From contig NZ_FNVZ01000005.1 of the NCBI RefSeq assembly GCF_900104625.1, positions 1,116,001-1,180,000 of the forward strand: a DNA stretch of 64,000 nucleotides. The letters are read 5' to 3'. Origin of the DNA: Leptotrichia massiliensis (GTDB lineage: Bacteria > Fusobacteriota > Fusobacteriia > Fusobacteriales > Leptotrichiaceae). Shown in pieces: positions 34,727-43,113 of this stretch (positions are counted from its first letter, which is position 1; the number at the start of each line of letters is the position of its first letter). A model generated the notes under the pieces. It saw only the letters and a list, made by a program, of their open reading frames with translations. It had not been told where the DNA came from and ran no database searches. Both the position numbers and the translations under genes were made by a program.

Positions 34727-36160
34727 ATGATGAAGTATTTACAGAAAATTGGTAAATCACTTATGCTACCGGTTGCAGTATTACCAGCTGCAGCAATACT
34801 TTTAGGAATAGGTTACAGACTTGATCCTGTTGGTTGGGGTGCAAATAGTCCTGCAGCAGCTTTCCTAATAAAATCAGGAGCTTCTATACTGGACAATATT
34901 CCTATATTGTTTGCAGTAGGAATAGCTGTTGGAACATCTAAAGAGAAAGATGGTTCTGCGGCATTAGCAGGGTTAGTAGGTTTTTTAGTAATAACTACGT
35001 TATTATCTAAAGATGCTGTTGCAGTTTTGACAAAAGTGGAAGTAGATAAAGTTCCTTTAGCTTTTGGAAAAATAAATAATGCATTTATAGGAATATTATC
35101 AGGAATAATAGCAGCTGAAATTTTTAATAGATTTCACAAGACACAGTTGCCAATGGCTTTTGCATTCTTCAGTGGTAAAAGACTAGTTCCAATATTAACA
35201 TCAGCTGTAATGCTTATATTATCTCCTGTATTATTCTTTGTATGGCCTATAATATTTGGAGCTTTAGTGACTTTGGGAGAAACATTCTTAAAACTAGGAC
35301 CTTTAGGAGCTGGAATATTTGGATTCTTTAACAGATTGTTAATTCCTTTGGGATTACATCACGCATTAAATGCGGTTTTCTGGTTTGATGTAGCAGGAAT
35401 AAACGATATTGGAAACTTCCTTGGAGGAACAGGAGTAAAAGGTATTACAGGAATGTATCAAGCAGGATTTTTCCCTATCATGATGTTTGGACTGCCAGCA
35501 GCTGCATTTGCAATGTATCAAGAAGCTAAACCTGAGAGAAAGAAACAGATTGCATCGTTAATGTTAGCAGCAGGGGTCACTTCATTTGTAACAGGTGTGA
35601 CAGAACCTCTTGAATTTGCATTTATGTTTGTGGCACCTTTATTGTACGGAGTTCATGCTGTTTTAACAGGATTAAGCTTATTTATAGCATCTATGTTCCA
35701 CTGGACAGCAGGATTTGGATTTAGTGCGGGACTTATTGACTTTTCACTTACTTCAGGGATGCCAATGGCTAATAATCCGTTTATGTTGTTAGTTCTAGGA
35801 GTTGCGTTTGGAGTAGTTTATTATCTGTTATTTAAAATATTGATAAATAAGTTTAATTTAAAAACGCCTGGAAGAGAAGACGAGGATAATGATGAAGAAG
35901 AATTAAAAATAGAAGCTTCAAATAGTAATCACGCAGAAGTTGCTGCAATTATATACGAAGCATTAGGTGGAAAAGATAATGTAGTTTCTATAGATAACTG
36001 TGCTACAAGATTAAGACTGGAAGTAAAAGATTCAACTATAATTGACGACAAAAAAATAAAAAAGGTTGCAGCAGGAATAATAAAACCTTCTAAAACAGAT
36101 GTTCAGGTAATTATTGGTCCATTAGTGGAATTTGTTGCAAATGAAATGAAAAGATTATAA
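34727..36160 (+). CDS. PTS EIICB, GlcNAc/glucose family
   Basis: A 477-residue transporter joining an EIIC membrane domain (1-380, about eight to ten helices) and a C-terminal EIIB domain. It starts 'MMKYLQKIGKSLMLPVAVL'; 'GVTEPLEFAFMFVAPLLYG' is the conserved EIIC loop. The EIIB site cysteine is in 'SIDNCATRLRLEV' near residue 425. No EIIA is attached, so a separate Crr-like EIIA must serve it. The length and sequence resemble NagE, making N-acetylglucosamine the best guess, with glucose or maltose alternatives. Either of two adjacent ATGs may be the start. Confidence 0.88.
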   Translation: MMKYLQKIGKSLMLPVAVLPAAAILLGIGYRLDPVGWGANSPAAAFLIKSGASILDNIPILFAVGIAVGTSKEKDGSAALAGLVGFLVITTLLSKDAVAVLTKVEVDKVPLAFGKINNAFIGILSGIIAAEIFNRFHKTQLPMAFAFFSGKRLVPILTSAVMLILSPVLFFVWPIIFGALVTLGETFLKLGPLGAGIFGFFNRLLIPLGLHHALNAVFWFDVAGINDIGNFLGGTGVKGITGMYQAGFFPIMMFGLPAAAFAMYQEAKPERKKQIASLMLAAGVTSFVTGVTEPLEFAFMFVAPLLYGVHAVLTGLSLFIASMFHWTAGFGFSAGLIDFSLTSGMPMANNPFMLLVLGVAFGVVYYLLFKILINKFNLKTPGREDEDNDEEELKIEASNSNHAEVAAIIYEALGGKDNVVSIDNCATRLRLEVKDSTIIDDKKIKKVAAGIIKPSKTDVQVIIGPLVEFVANEMKRL

Positions 36161-36181
36161 AAGTATATTACTATAAAAATA

Positions 36182-36232
36182 AAAACTGCACTTAAACTTT
36201 AAATACAGGATTGAAAGTGCAGTTTTAAAATA
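36182..36232. terminator. Bidirectional terminator
   Basis: AAAACTGCACTT (36182-36193) pairs perfectly with AAGTGCAGTTTT (36215-36226), with T-rich and A-rich flanks on the two sides. It lies between converging genes. Confidence 0.8.
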
Positions 36233-36262
36233 TTTTTATTTTTTTATCTAATTTTGCTATGC

Positions 36263-37702
36263 TTATGAATGCTCAATTTTGGATTTCTCTAGCAAGCAAA
36301 CAACTTCCAAATGCGGTGTTTGCGGGAACATATCCACCACCGAACACCTAACCAGCCTGTAACCAAATTCCTCAAACTTCATCAAATCTGTCATCAAAGT
36401 TTTTGGATTGCAAGACACATAAATAATATTTTTGGTATTGTATTTTACCAATTTTGTAATAGTTTTTTCACCTGCTCCAGCACGTGGCGGATCCAAAATT
36501 AAAATATCTGGCTTGATTCCATCATTATCAAATTCATCTAATTTTGCAAAAACATCTCCTGCGATAAAATGTGCATTCCGAATATTATTTAATTTTGCAT
36601 TCTCATTAGCCTTTTCTACGGCTTCTGGCACTAATTCGATTCCATAAACCTGCTTTGCCTTTTTTGAAACAATTTGCCCAATTGTACCAGTACCGCTAAA
36701 TAAGTCAAAAACTGTTGCTTCGTGAATTTTTATATTTTCAATTTCTTCAAGGTACATTAAGACTTTTCCATATAATTTTTCGACTGTCTGGGAATTTGTC
36801 TGAAAAAAACTGTATGGACTGATTTTAAATTTTAATCCAAAAATCTCCTCTGTCAAATCACGTTCTCCATACAAAATCGTTTCACTTTCGGAAATAACCA
36901 TATCCGAAAAATTATCATTAAATGTGTGTAAAATTCCAGTAATTTTAAAATTATCATCCAAATTTAAGGCTAATAATCCTTCTTTAAACTCTTTTTGAAA
37001 TTTTTCCTTTTCTATCTCACTAATTTGCGTCGTTGTTACAATATTTACCAAAATCTGTTTGGTGAATTCTGCTTTTCTAATTACAAGATTTCTAAAAAAA
37101 CCTATATGATCTAGCCTATGATAAAAATCAAAACCTGTCTTTTTACAAAATTCATTACAAAAAACATAAATTTTATTAAAATTATCATCCATTAATTTTA
37201 ACCCATCAACTTCTACAATGTCGTGAAAGCTATTTTGCTTATGAAGCCCTAAAATTATAGGCCCTCCTTTTGCAGCATTTCCAAAGCTAAATTCCATCTT
37301 GTTTCTATATTTATCAGACTTTACACTTCTGACAGGCTCTTCAAAAATATAATCATACTTAATAATCCTGTCTAATTCTTTTTTTATATGCCCCGCCTTT
37401 ATTTCAAGCTGCTCATCATACGTATAATACTGGTAGTTACAGCCTCCATTTTGTCTTTCAATATCATCATAAATCACATTTTGTCTCCCAGCAAAGTCAA
37501 TAATTTTACAATGTATCAGCTCATACTTTCTCCGTCTTTTTACAAAAATTCCCTCAACAACTTGATTTTTTGCCGCATTAATATTCACATAAATTTTATT
37601 TTCATCAAAAAATCCGTAGGCTCTGCCCTTAGTATCAAGATTCGCAATTTTTAACTGTAGCAAGTCCCCTTTTTTCAAACTTTTCTTTTCCATTTTTTCC
37701 AT
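36263..37702 (-). CDS. 23S rRNA (uracil-5)-methyltransferase, RumA/RlmD type
   Basis: SAM-dependent methyltransferase for uracil-5 of rRNA or tRNA. An N-terminal TRAM-like beta domain ('KGDLLQLKIANLDTKGRAYGF') precedes a central domain and a Rossmann fold with 'DLFSGTGTIGQIV', 'LDPPRAGAGEKT' and the catalytic cysteine in 'YVSCNPKTL'. RumA proteins usually bind an Fe-S cluster through a C-G-G-C arrangement; here 'NGGCNYQ' keeps only one Cys, so the cluster is probably absent. The start is uncertain: GGAG precedes the in-frame ATG at 37702, while the ATG at 37714 overlaps that site. Confidence 0.88.
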   Translation of the reverse strand: MEKMEKKSLKKGDLLQLKIANLDTKGRAYGFFDENKIYVNINAAKNQVVEGIFVKRRRKYELIHCKIIDFAGRQNVIYDDIERQNGGCNYQYYTYDEQLEIKAGHIKKELDRIIKYDYIFEEPVRSVKSDKYRNKMEFSFGNAAKGGPIILGLHKQNSFHDIVEVDGLKLMDDNFNKIYVFCNEFCKKTGFDFYHRLDHIGFFRNLVIRKAEFTKQILVNIVTTTQISEIEKEKFQKEFKEGLLALNLDDNFKITGILHTFNDNFSDMVISESETILYGERDLTEEIFGLKFKISPYSFFQTNSQTVEKLYGKVLMYLEEIENIKIHEATVFDLFSGTGTIGQIVSKKAKQVYGIELVPEAVEKANENAKLNNIRNAHFIAGDVFAKLDEFDNDGIKPDILILDPPRAGAGEKTITKLVKYNTKNIIYVSCNPKTLMTDLMKFEEFGYRLVRCSVVDMFPQTPHLEVVCLLEKSKIEHS

Positions 37703-37732
37703 CAATTTCTCCATTTTTTTAAATTATCATTT

Positions 37733-38881
37733 CTACTTTTCTTTTATATATTTTCCCAATCTTGCAATCGCCTCTTCCAATACAGGAATATCATGCACAA
37801 TTGAAAATCTTACGTATCCCTCCACTTGAAATGTAATTCCAGGCACAATCGCAAGTTCTGTTTTTTCCAGTAAATCAAGCACAAAATCAAATGATTTCAT
37901 ATTTTTAAATTTTTCAATATTCTTATAAGTTGCAAAAACATAAAATGCCCCTTTAGGTTTTAAACATTCAAAACCTAATTTTTCTATCCCATTTACAAAA
38001 TATTCCACTCTTTTTTTATAAATTTCAGAAATTTTCGTTGTATCGGAACATTTATCAAGGGCTGCAATCGCTCCATATTGTGACAATGTTGATGCACTTG
38101 TCACATTATACTGACTGACTTTCTTCACTTGGTTCTGTAATTTTTCATCGGCAATAATATAGCCTAGTCTGTAACCTGTCATTGAATGTGATTTTGAAAA
38201 TCCATTAATTATAATGAGCTGCTCCTTCAATTCATCAGAAAATTTTGCAAAGGAAGTAAATTTCTCAAAAGTAATCGCTGCATAAATTTCATCACTTATC
38301 AAATAAATATTTTTATCTTTCAAAAATTTCACAATTTTAACCATTTCTTCTTCTGCAAGCGTAATTCCAGATGGATTATTTGGATATGTCAAAATTATTA
38401 ATTTAGTCTTATCAGAAATATTTTTTTCTAAAATTTCTTTTGTCAACACAAAATTATTTTCTTCCAAGTCAACAAATTTAGTTTTCGCCTCAGAAATAGT
38501 AATTAATGGCTCATATCCCACATACGCAGGTGTCGGAATAATCACTTCATCATCTTTTGCCAAAATCGTTTTCAAAACCGAAGCAAGCCCTTCTGTAGAC
38601 CCAACCGTTACCAAAACATTTTGAGCATTATAATTTCCCAAAAACTGCTCATTATAATACTTGGCAATTTTTTCTCTTAATTCAGGCATCCCTCCTACAG
38701 GAGAATATTTTATTCTGCTATTTAAGGCATGATACGCCACAGACTCTTTAATTTCCTGTGGAACATCAATATCAGGCTCCCCAATTGTCATATTTATCAC
38801 ATTTTTATAATTTACTAATCTTTCATGAATTTTTCTTATATCAGAAATTTCAATTCCTTCAATAATTGGATTTACATACAT
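37733..38881 (-). CDS. Class I/II PLP-dependent aminotransferase
   Basis: A 382-residue fold-type I aminotransferase. 'INMTIGEPDIDVPQEI' starts the catalytic domain, 'TYPNNPSGITL' and 'ISDEIYAAITFEKF' hold the PLP-ring residues, and the Schiff-base lysine is in 'NGFSKSHSMTGYRLGY'. 'GYVRFSIVHD' contains the carboxylate-binding Arg. It resembles aromatic/aspartate and N-acetyl-diaminopimelate (PatA-type) transaminases; substrate cannot be separated from sequence alone. It is a single gene with a divergent extended -10 promoter. Confidence 0.88.
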   Translation of the reverse strand: MYVNPIIEGIEISDIRKIHERLVNYKNVINMTIGEPDIDVPQEIKESVAYHALNSRIKYSPVGGMPELREKIAKYYNEQFLGNYNAQNVLVTVGSTEGLASVLKTILAKDDEVIIPTPAYVGYEPLITISEAKTKFVDLEENNFVLTKEILEKNISDKTKLIILTYPNNPSGITLAEEEMVKIVKFLKDKNIYLISDEIYAAITFEKFTSFAKFSDELKEQLIIINGFSKSHSMTGYRLGYIIADEKLQNQVKKVSQYNVTSASTLSQYGAIAALDKCSDTTKISEIYKKRVEYFVNGIEKLGFECLKPKGAFYVFATYKNIEKFKNMKSFDFVLDLLEKTELAIVPGITFQVEGYVRFSIVHDIPVLEEAIARLGKYIKEK

Positions 38882-38925
38882 TTAAAAACCTTCTTTCTTA
38901 ATTTATATTTTCAGATTTATAACCA

Positions 38926-38934
38926 ATTATATCA
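38926..38934 (-). promoter_or_regulatory. Extended -10 promoter for the aminotransferase gene
   Basis: On the minus strand TGATATAAT (TGn then a perfect -10 box), about 45 bases before the start codon; no good -35 box. Confidence 0.4.
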
Positions 38935-39034
38935 TATTTTCAGTTTATTTTATAATTTTTATTAAATTTTCCATTGTCATTTTACACTTTTTTTGATAGA
39001 ATTAAGATATAAATTTAATTCGAAAGGAAATAAA

Positions 39035-39787
39035 ATGGATAATAAAAATCAACAAATAATTGATGCAAATATGATAATTAAGATTATTTATAAAAATAAA
39101 ACTTTAATTGCTTTAACTGCAATAATAGTCGTAATACTTTCTACAGCTTTTGTCTTTGTAAATAAATCTTTTAAATCAGATATTACCCTTTATGGTAATG
39201 ATAAAGTTCTTACTGAAATTGGAGAAAATTCACAATTTTCACTAAACTCTTTTGATTTCTACTCTTACTTGAAAAAAAATTCAAAAACTTTGAGAAATAT
39301 AAATTTGCCAGAGGATAAGTTTTTTAAAGAAATGTCAACAAGATTAACAGCACAGTCTGAAAATAACGATCCCACAGTAAAGGTAAAATTTACTACAAAT
39401 AACAAAGCAGAAGGTGAAAATTTCGCAAAAGAATATCCATCACTTGCTCAAGGCTATTTGCTTGAAAGAAAAAATAACTTTCTTAATACACAAATAAAAT
39501 TATTAGAACAACAATATAACTTTTTAACACAAAACATTGATGTGCGAACTACAAAAGATTCGTTAACAGACACATTAATATCAAGACTTGCATATTATCG
39601 TTTATTAAAAAACGATTCAAACCCAGTTGTTAAATATGTAAATTCAACAACAAAACCTGCATTGAATAAAAAGTTAGTTATAGCTGGTTCATTATTCTTA
39701 GGATTATTTTTAGGAATTTTGATTGCCTTTATAAAAGAATTTTCTACTACATTAGATTGGGAAGATATTAAAAAAAGACGAAATTAA
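39035..39787 (+). CDS. Wzz-like polysaccharide chain-length regulator
   Basis: A 250-residue inner-membrane protein with the Wzz architecture: N-terminal helix ('LIALTAIIVVILSTAFVFV', about 38-57), a periplasmic coiled-coil-rich domain, and a C-terminal helix ('LVIAGSLFLGLFLGILIAFI') close to a short cytosolic tail. Residues before the first helix ('DANMIIKIIYKNK') match the cytosolic Wzz segment. The family sets O-antigen or capsule chain length, but no polysaccharide cluster is adjacent here. Start ATG 39035 follows GAAAGGA with normal spacing; the upstream TTG is not used. Confidence 0.78.
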   Translation: MDNKNQQIIDANMIIKIIYKNKTLIALTAIIVVILSTAFVFVNKSFKSDITLYGNDKVLTEIGENSQFSLNSFDFYSYLKKNSKTLRNINLPEDKFFKEMSTRLTAQSENNDPTVKVKFTTNNKAEGENFAKEYPSLAQGYLLERKNNFLNTQIKLLEQQYNFLTQNIDVRTTKDSLTDTLISRLAYYRLLKNDSNPVVKYVNSTTKPALNKKLVIAGSLFLGLFLGILIAFIKEFSTTLDWEDIKKRRN

Positions 39788-39796
39788 CAAAACTAA

Positions 39797-39838
39797 AGGG
39801 ATTATCTCATACTTTGAGGCAATCCCTATTTTTATTTT
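39797..39838 (+). terminator. Terminator after the Wzz-like gene
   Basis: AGGGATT (39797-39803) pairs with AATCCCT (39821-39827), extended by CTCA/TGAG, and followed by ATTTTTATTTTTT. Confidence 0.75.
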
Positions 39839-39863
39839 TTACTAATTTCAATTACTAAAATTG

Positions 39864-40721
39864 TTAACCTATTTCAACCATCTTTCTCTTTCTTTTATCA
39901 AAAGTTACCATTTCAGTAATTCCAAATTTCTTTGCATATTCACCAGCTTCTTTTATTTTCATTCCAACATGTTCAGAATAATGGGAATCACTTGACAAAA
40001 TCACAGGAATATTATATTTTTTCACATACTCCATAAAATCTCTATACGGTGTGATTTCCTTAATCGGATACCGATAAAACGTTCCCGTATTTATATCCAC
40101 AACCATATTATTTTTTTTCAAGCATTTAGCCGTACTTTCAAGTAAATTATCAACATCTTTTTTTTCTGGAATATTTTTAAATAATCTCAAGTTAAACGGA
40201 TGCCCTAAAATATCATACATTCCTGTATTTGCCACATCCTCAATCTCTTTTGCATAATCTTTCCAAATCTGCACCAAATTCTCATCTGTAAATTTATGCT
40301 TCAAAGCACTAAAATCAAATCCCCAGCCCTTAATAAAATGTATTGAAACAATCAGATAGTCAAAATCATATTTAGACAATATTTCCTTAACTTTCTCCTG
40401 ATTTTTAAAATTACACACTTCAATCCCAAACTTTACTGAATATCCCTTTGATTTCAATTTATCTATAAAATCTCTGTATTCATCCAATGTATGTACGAAT
40501 TTTGTTTTCTGCTCAAGCCATTTTTTCTGGAAATTCCCAGTTTCACTCTCATCCAAAATCAGCTCCTCATAATACAAATCCTTAAATTCCTTAAATCCGT
40601 GAGTATGTTCCGTTATTCCAATTTCTGAAAGCCCCATTTCCTTTGCCTTTTCAAAAAACGGATTCACATAATCCTCATCATAACTCCCGTATTCAAAATG
40701 CATGTGATAATCCACTAACAT
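39864..40721 (-). CDS. PHP-domain phosphatase (histidinol-phosphatase-like, HisK/HisJ type)
   Basis: A 285-residue PHP metallohydrolase. Metal ligands appear in 'VDYHMHFEYGSYDEDY' (start), 'EIGITEHTHGF', 'IVSIHFIKGW', 'ILGHPFNL' and 'SSDSHYSEHVG'. The bacterial members convert histidinol phosphate to histidinol or hydrolyse related phosphate esters. No histidine-biosynthetic gene is adjacent, so the physiological role is uncertain. The ATG at 40721 follows AGAGAGGGA with proper spacing; an in-frame ATG at 40745 is less likely. Confidence 0.87.
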   Translation of the reverse strand: MLVDYHMHFEYGSYDEDYVNPFFEKAKEMGLSEIGITEHTHGFKEFKDLYYEELILDESETGNFQKKWLEQKTKFVHTLDEYRDFIDKLKSKGYSVKFGIEVCNFKNQEKVKEILSKYDFDYLIVSIHFIKGWGFDFSALKHKFTDENLVQIWKDYAKEIEDVANTGMYDILGHPFNLRLFKNIPEKKDVDNLLESTAKCLKKNNMVVDINTGTFYRYPIKEITPYRDFMEYVKKYNIPVILSSDSHYSEHVGMKIKEAGEYAKKFGITEMVTFDKRKRKMVEIG

Positions 40722-40857
40722 AATATTCCCTCTCTTTCTATACAATTAATTTCTTTAATTTTGAACTTATACAGTTAAGTTTAATTAACTAATTATAAAT
40801 TTTAAGTCCATATTTAAAGAGTTTTATTATATTTTAAAATAAAATCACATATAAAGG

Positions 40858-40898
40858 AAAAAGCCATTCCAAAATTTATCATTTTGAAACAGCCTTTC
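40858..40898 (-). terminator. Terminator of cspA
   Basis: On the minus strand AAAGGCTGTTTCAAAA pairs with TTTTGGAATGGCTTT with few mismatches and is followed by TTCC and T-rich sequence. Confidence 0.6.
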
Positions 40899-40923
40899 TT
40901 TAAACAAAAAATTAATTAATCGA

Positions 40924-41121
40924 TTATTGAGAAATTACATTTGTTGCTTGAGGTCCTTTTGGTCCTTCTTCTACATCAAAGCTTACTTCTTCACCTTCGT
41001 TAACTGTTTTGAATCCTTCTTTATTGATTTTTGAGAAATGCAAGAAATAATCATTTCCATCTTCTCCTGAAATAAATCCGAATCCTTTTTTGTCGTTAAA
41101 CCATTTTACTTTACCTAACAA
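40924..41121 (-). CDS. cspA: Cold-shock protein with TTG start
   Basis: A 65-residue OB-fold RNA chaperone. '[15 protein letters not shown]' and 'YFLHFSKI' carry the RNP1/RNP2 aromatic residues, and '[10 protein letters not shown]' ends the protein. The start is TTG at 41121: AGGAGG lies seven bases before it, the predicted N-terminus (MLGKVKW) is standard, and no ATG is available in frame. An extended -10 box at 41217 gives about a 90-base leader, within which cold-responsive folding is possible but not visible. Confidence 0.94.
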   Translation of the reverse strand: MLGKVKWFNDKKGFGFISGEDGNDYFLHFSKINKEGFKTVNEGEEVSFDVEEGPKGPQATNVISQ

Positions 41122-41216
41122 AGTATTACCTCCTAAAATTTTATACCTCAAACAACTGTTACTGTTACAAATATATATTTTTTGTTACACTTACTTGCTT
41201 TTGGTTATCTGCAATT

Positions 41217-41225
41217 ATTATACCA
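41217..41225 (-). promoter_or_regulatory. Extended -10 promoter for cspA
   Basis: On the minus strand TGGTATAAT in GTGTGGTATAAT, an extended -10 motif, about 95 bases before the TTG start. Confidence 0.45.
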
Positions 41226-41403
41226 CACTTTTTCAAAAAATCATAGCCCTTTTTTTCAAAATTTTAATTTGTTTTAAGCAAATATTATAAAATATTTGTT
41301 AAGTATAATTTTTAACAAATATTTATCATTACAACCCTTGTAATTTATCCAAAAACAATATAAAATATATATTAAGAATTAACTGAAAAGGACGTGGTAA
41401 TTT

Positions 41404-41916
41404 ATGAATTTAAAAAAACAAATATTAATCAGTTCATTTGCAATATTGACAATAATGAGCTGTGGAAAAAAAGAAGCGGTTCAAAATGAAGATCAGGATG
41501 AAATTCAAATTGAACAGCAAAGTGCTGATGCTACAACTAATAATACTCAGTCTAACCCAAAGGAAGCACAGCCAGTTGTAGAATCTTCTGAAGCTATTGA
41601 GGAAAACGCTAATAATCAGCCTCCTTCTCAAGTAAAACCTGAAGAAGTAAAAACTAGCCATACTTTACAGCATGTAGACAAACTTATTGGTAAGGAAATC
41701 CCAATGGAAGATAGAATTCTAGTCTTTTCTAAAGAAAATAACCAATATAAAATAACTTACAAAGGTGAATCTGAAAATGGAATGCAAGTAGATACCAAAA
41801 ATCTGACTTTTAATGAAAAGAACGACAGTTTAACAGATGGAACATATACATTTAAGCTAAACAAGAATAAATTAGGTTTATATTCTGGAAATCAATTTAT
41901 ATTCACAGTCGATTAA
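41404..41916 (+). CDS. Acidic lipoprotein of unknown function
   Basis: A 170-residue lipoprotein with lipobox 'ILTIMSCGK' (Cys about 20). After Cys it has a long low-complexity linker rich in Asp, Glu, Gln and Asn (about 25-85), then a compact beta-rich domain ('LVFSKENNQYKITYKGESE'). The linker is typical of surface-tethered proteins. No family recognised. It ends in a good terminator and is followed by a copy of the dispersed repeat. Confidence 0.65.
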   Translation: MNLKKQILISSFAILTIMSCGKKEAVQNEDQDEIQIEQQSADATTNNTQSNPKEAQPVVESSEAIEENANNQPPSQVKPEEVKTSHTLQHVDKLIGKEIPMEDRILVFSKENNQYKITYKGESENGMQVDTKNLTFNEKNDSLTDGTYTFKLNKNKLGLYSGNQFIFTVD

Positions 41917-41942
41917 TTCCATTAAAATTAATTTTTAGAAAT

Positions 41943-41990
41943 ACACTCAAGCAGGTAAATTATATATTTAACTGTCTGAGTGTTTTTTAT
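41943..41990 (+). terminator. Terminator after the lipoprotein gene
   Basis: ACACTCAAGCAG pairs with CTGTCTGAGTGT except for a small internal loop, followed by TTTTTTAT. Confidence 0.8.
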
Positions 41991-42005
41991 ATTCATTTTT
42001 TAAAA

Positions 42006-42117
42006 TTATACTCAAACCTATTTAAAATTAAACTATAAAAATTATATAAATTTAGGGTTTTAGTAAAATAATCATAACTTCTAAGTTAAGTTTTAAAACA
42101 GTTTTACTATAGAAAAG
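42006..42117. repeat. Dispersed intergenic repeat, copy B
   Basis: This copy matches 103-213 in the same orientation, with about 20-25 substitutions or small gaps by eye. It sits between two converging genes, after the terminator of the lipoprotein. The central GTTTTAAAAC palindrome is kept, but the flanking CT is AA here and the outer inverted repeat is degraded. Confidence 0.7.
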
Positions 42118-42208
42118 TATTGTAAACTTTTTTATAAGCTTTAGTGTTTCATTTAGTTATCTAACTACATCTTTTGAAATTAAAGTTACACTTGTAAAAT
42201 TTAACTTT

Positions 42209-43090
42209 TTATTCAATGGTAATTTTCCTTGGAACAACTCTCTTTTTCTGAATAATTTCCCTATCTTTTCCCAAATTATCCAAAATTTTAACTAGATATT
42301 GGTAAAGCTCTTCATTACTATAATTTTTCTGTTCCATCTCCAATTTTAAATTAATATAGGCAATTATAATATCTCTTTCCACACTTTCATTTAAACAATT
42401 TACATAAAAATTTACATCATAAATATCTAAATTTGTTTTTTTGGAAGCCTCTTTACCAAATAATTCCAAAATTTTAGGATGAAGTGTCCCTAATTCATGT
42501 TTTGAAGAATATTTTGTATTTATCAGTTCCAGCAAGTTAAAATCACGCCTTAAATCTTTAAAGCTATTGTAATCATTTCTAAGTTCTGCTCCAACTCTTG
42601 TAATAAATCTCGTTATTTCAATTTCTCCGATTTTTTTTCTCCCAGTATTTTCAACATTTTCATAATTTATTTCTAATTGATTGTATAAATCAAATCCCGT
42701 TTCAACATCATCTTCATTTTTTATTTCAACATTTTCTCCATTATTTAAAATTTCTAATGAAAAATCTGCACTTCTAACATAAAATTTTCTTTTCTGAAAA
42801 TCTGAAAATAGATTTAATTTCAAAATATATCTATTCTCAATCTCAGGCATATCAAATTTATAATCTTCATTCATCCAAAAAATTTTACCGCCATATTTCA
42901 CAATTCCTTTTGTTACTGTCACTTGTTTGCTTTCTGCATCTGTAAAAAGATTAAATCCCGAAATTATCCCGTCTTTTCTATCCAGATATAATAGTTCTGT
43001 CAATTCTACGGGATTATCCCTCAATAAATCAAGTGCCTGCTTACTTATCACCTGCCCATGCCCAAATATTGGATACTTATTCTCAATCAT
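42209..43090 (-). CDS. Possible baseplate/fibre-like protein
   Basis: A 293-residue cytosolic protein of unrecognised family. The N-terminal half has a beta-rich stretch ('GIISGFNLFTD', 'VTVTKGIVKYGGKI', then 'RYILKLNL') like the N-terminal head of phage tail fibre, TssK-like or other receptor-binding adaptors. The C-terminal half is helical. It starts 24 bases after the 721-residue gene on the same strand, so the two form an operon with a promoter at 45427-45455. The structural comparison is only suggestive. Confidence 0.4.
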   Translation of the reverse strand: MIENKYPIFGHGQVISKQALDLLRDNPVELTELLYLDRKDGIISGFNLFTDAESKQVTVTKGIVKYGGKIFWMNEDYKFDMPEIENRYILKLNLFSDFQKRKFYVRSADFSLEILNNGENVEIKNEDDVETGFDLYNQLEINYENVENTGRKKIGEIEITRFITRVGAELRNDYNSFKDLRRDFNLLELINTKYSSKHELGTLHPKILELFGKEASKKTNLDIYDVNFYVNCLNESVERDIIIAYINLKLEMEQKNYSNEELYQYLVKILDNLGKDREIIQKKRVVPRKITIE

Positions 43091-43113
43091 CTTTCCCCCA
43101 TTTTTTTATCTTA

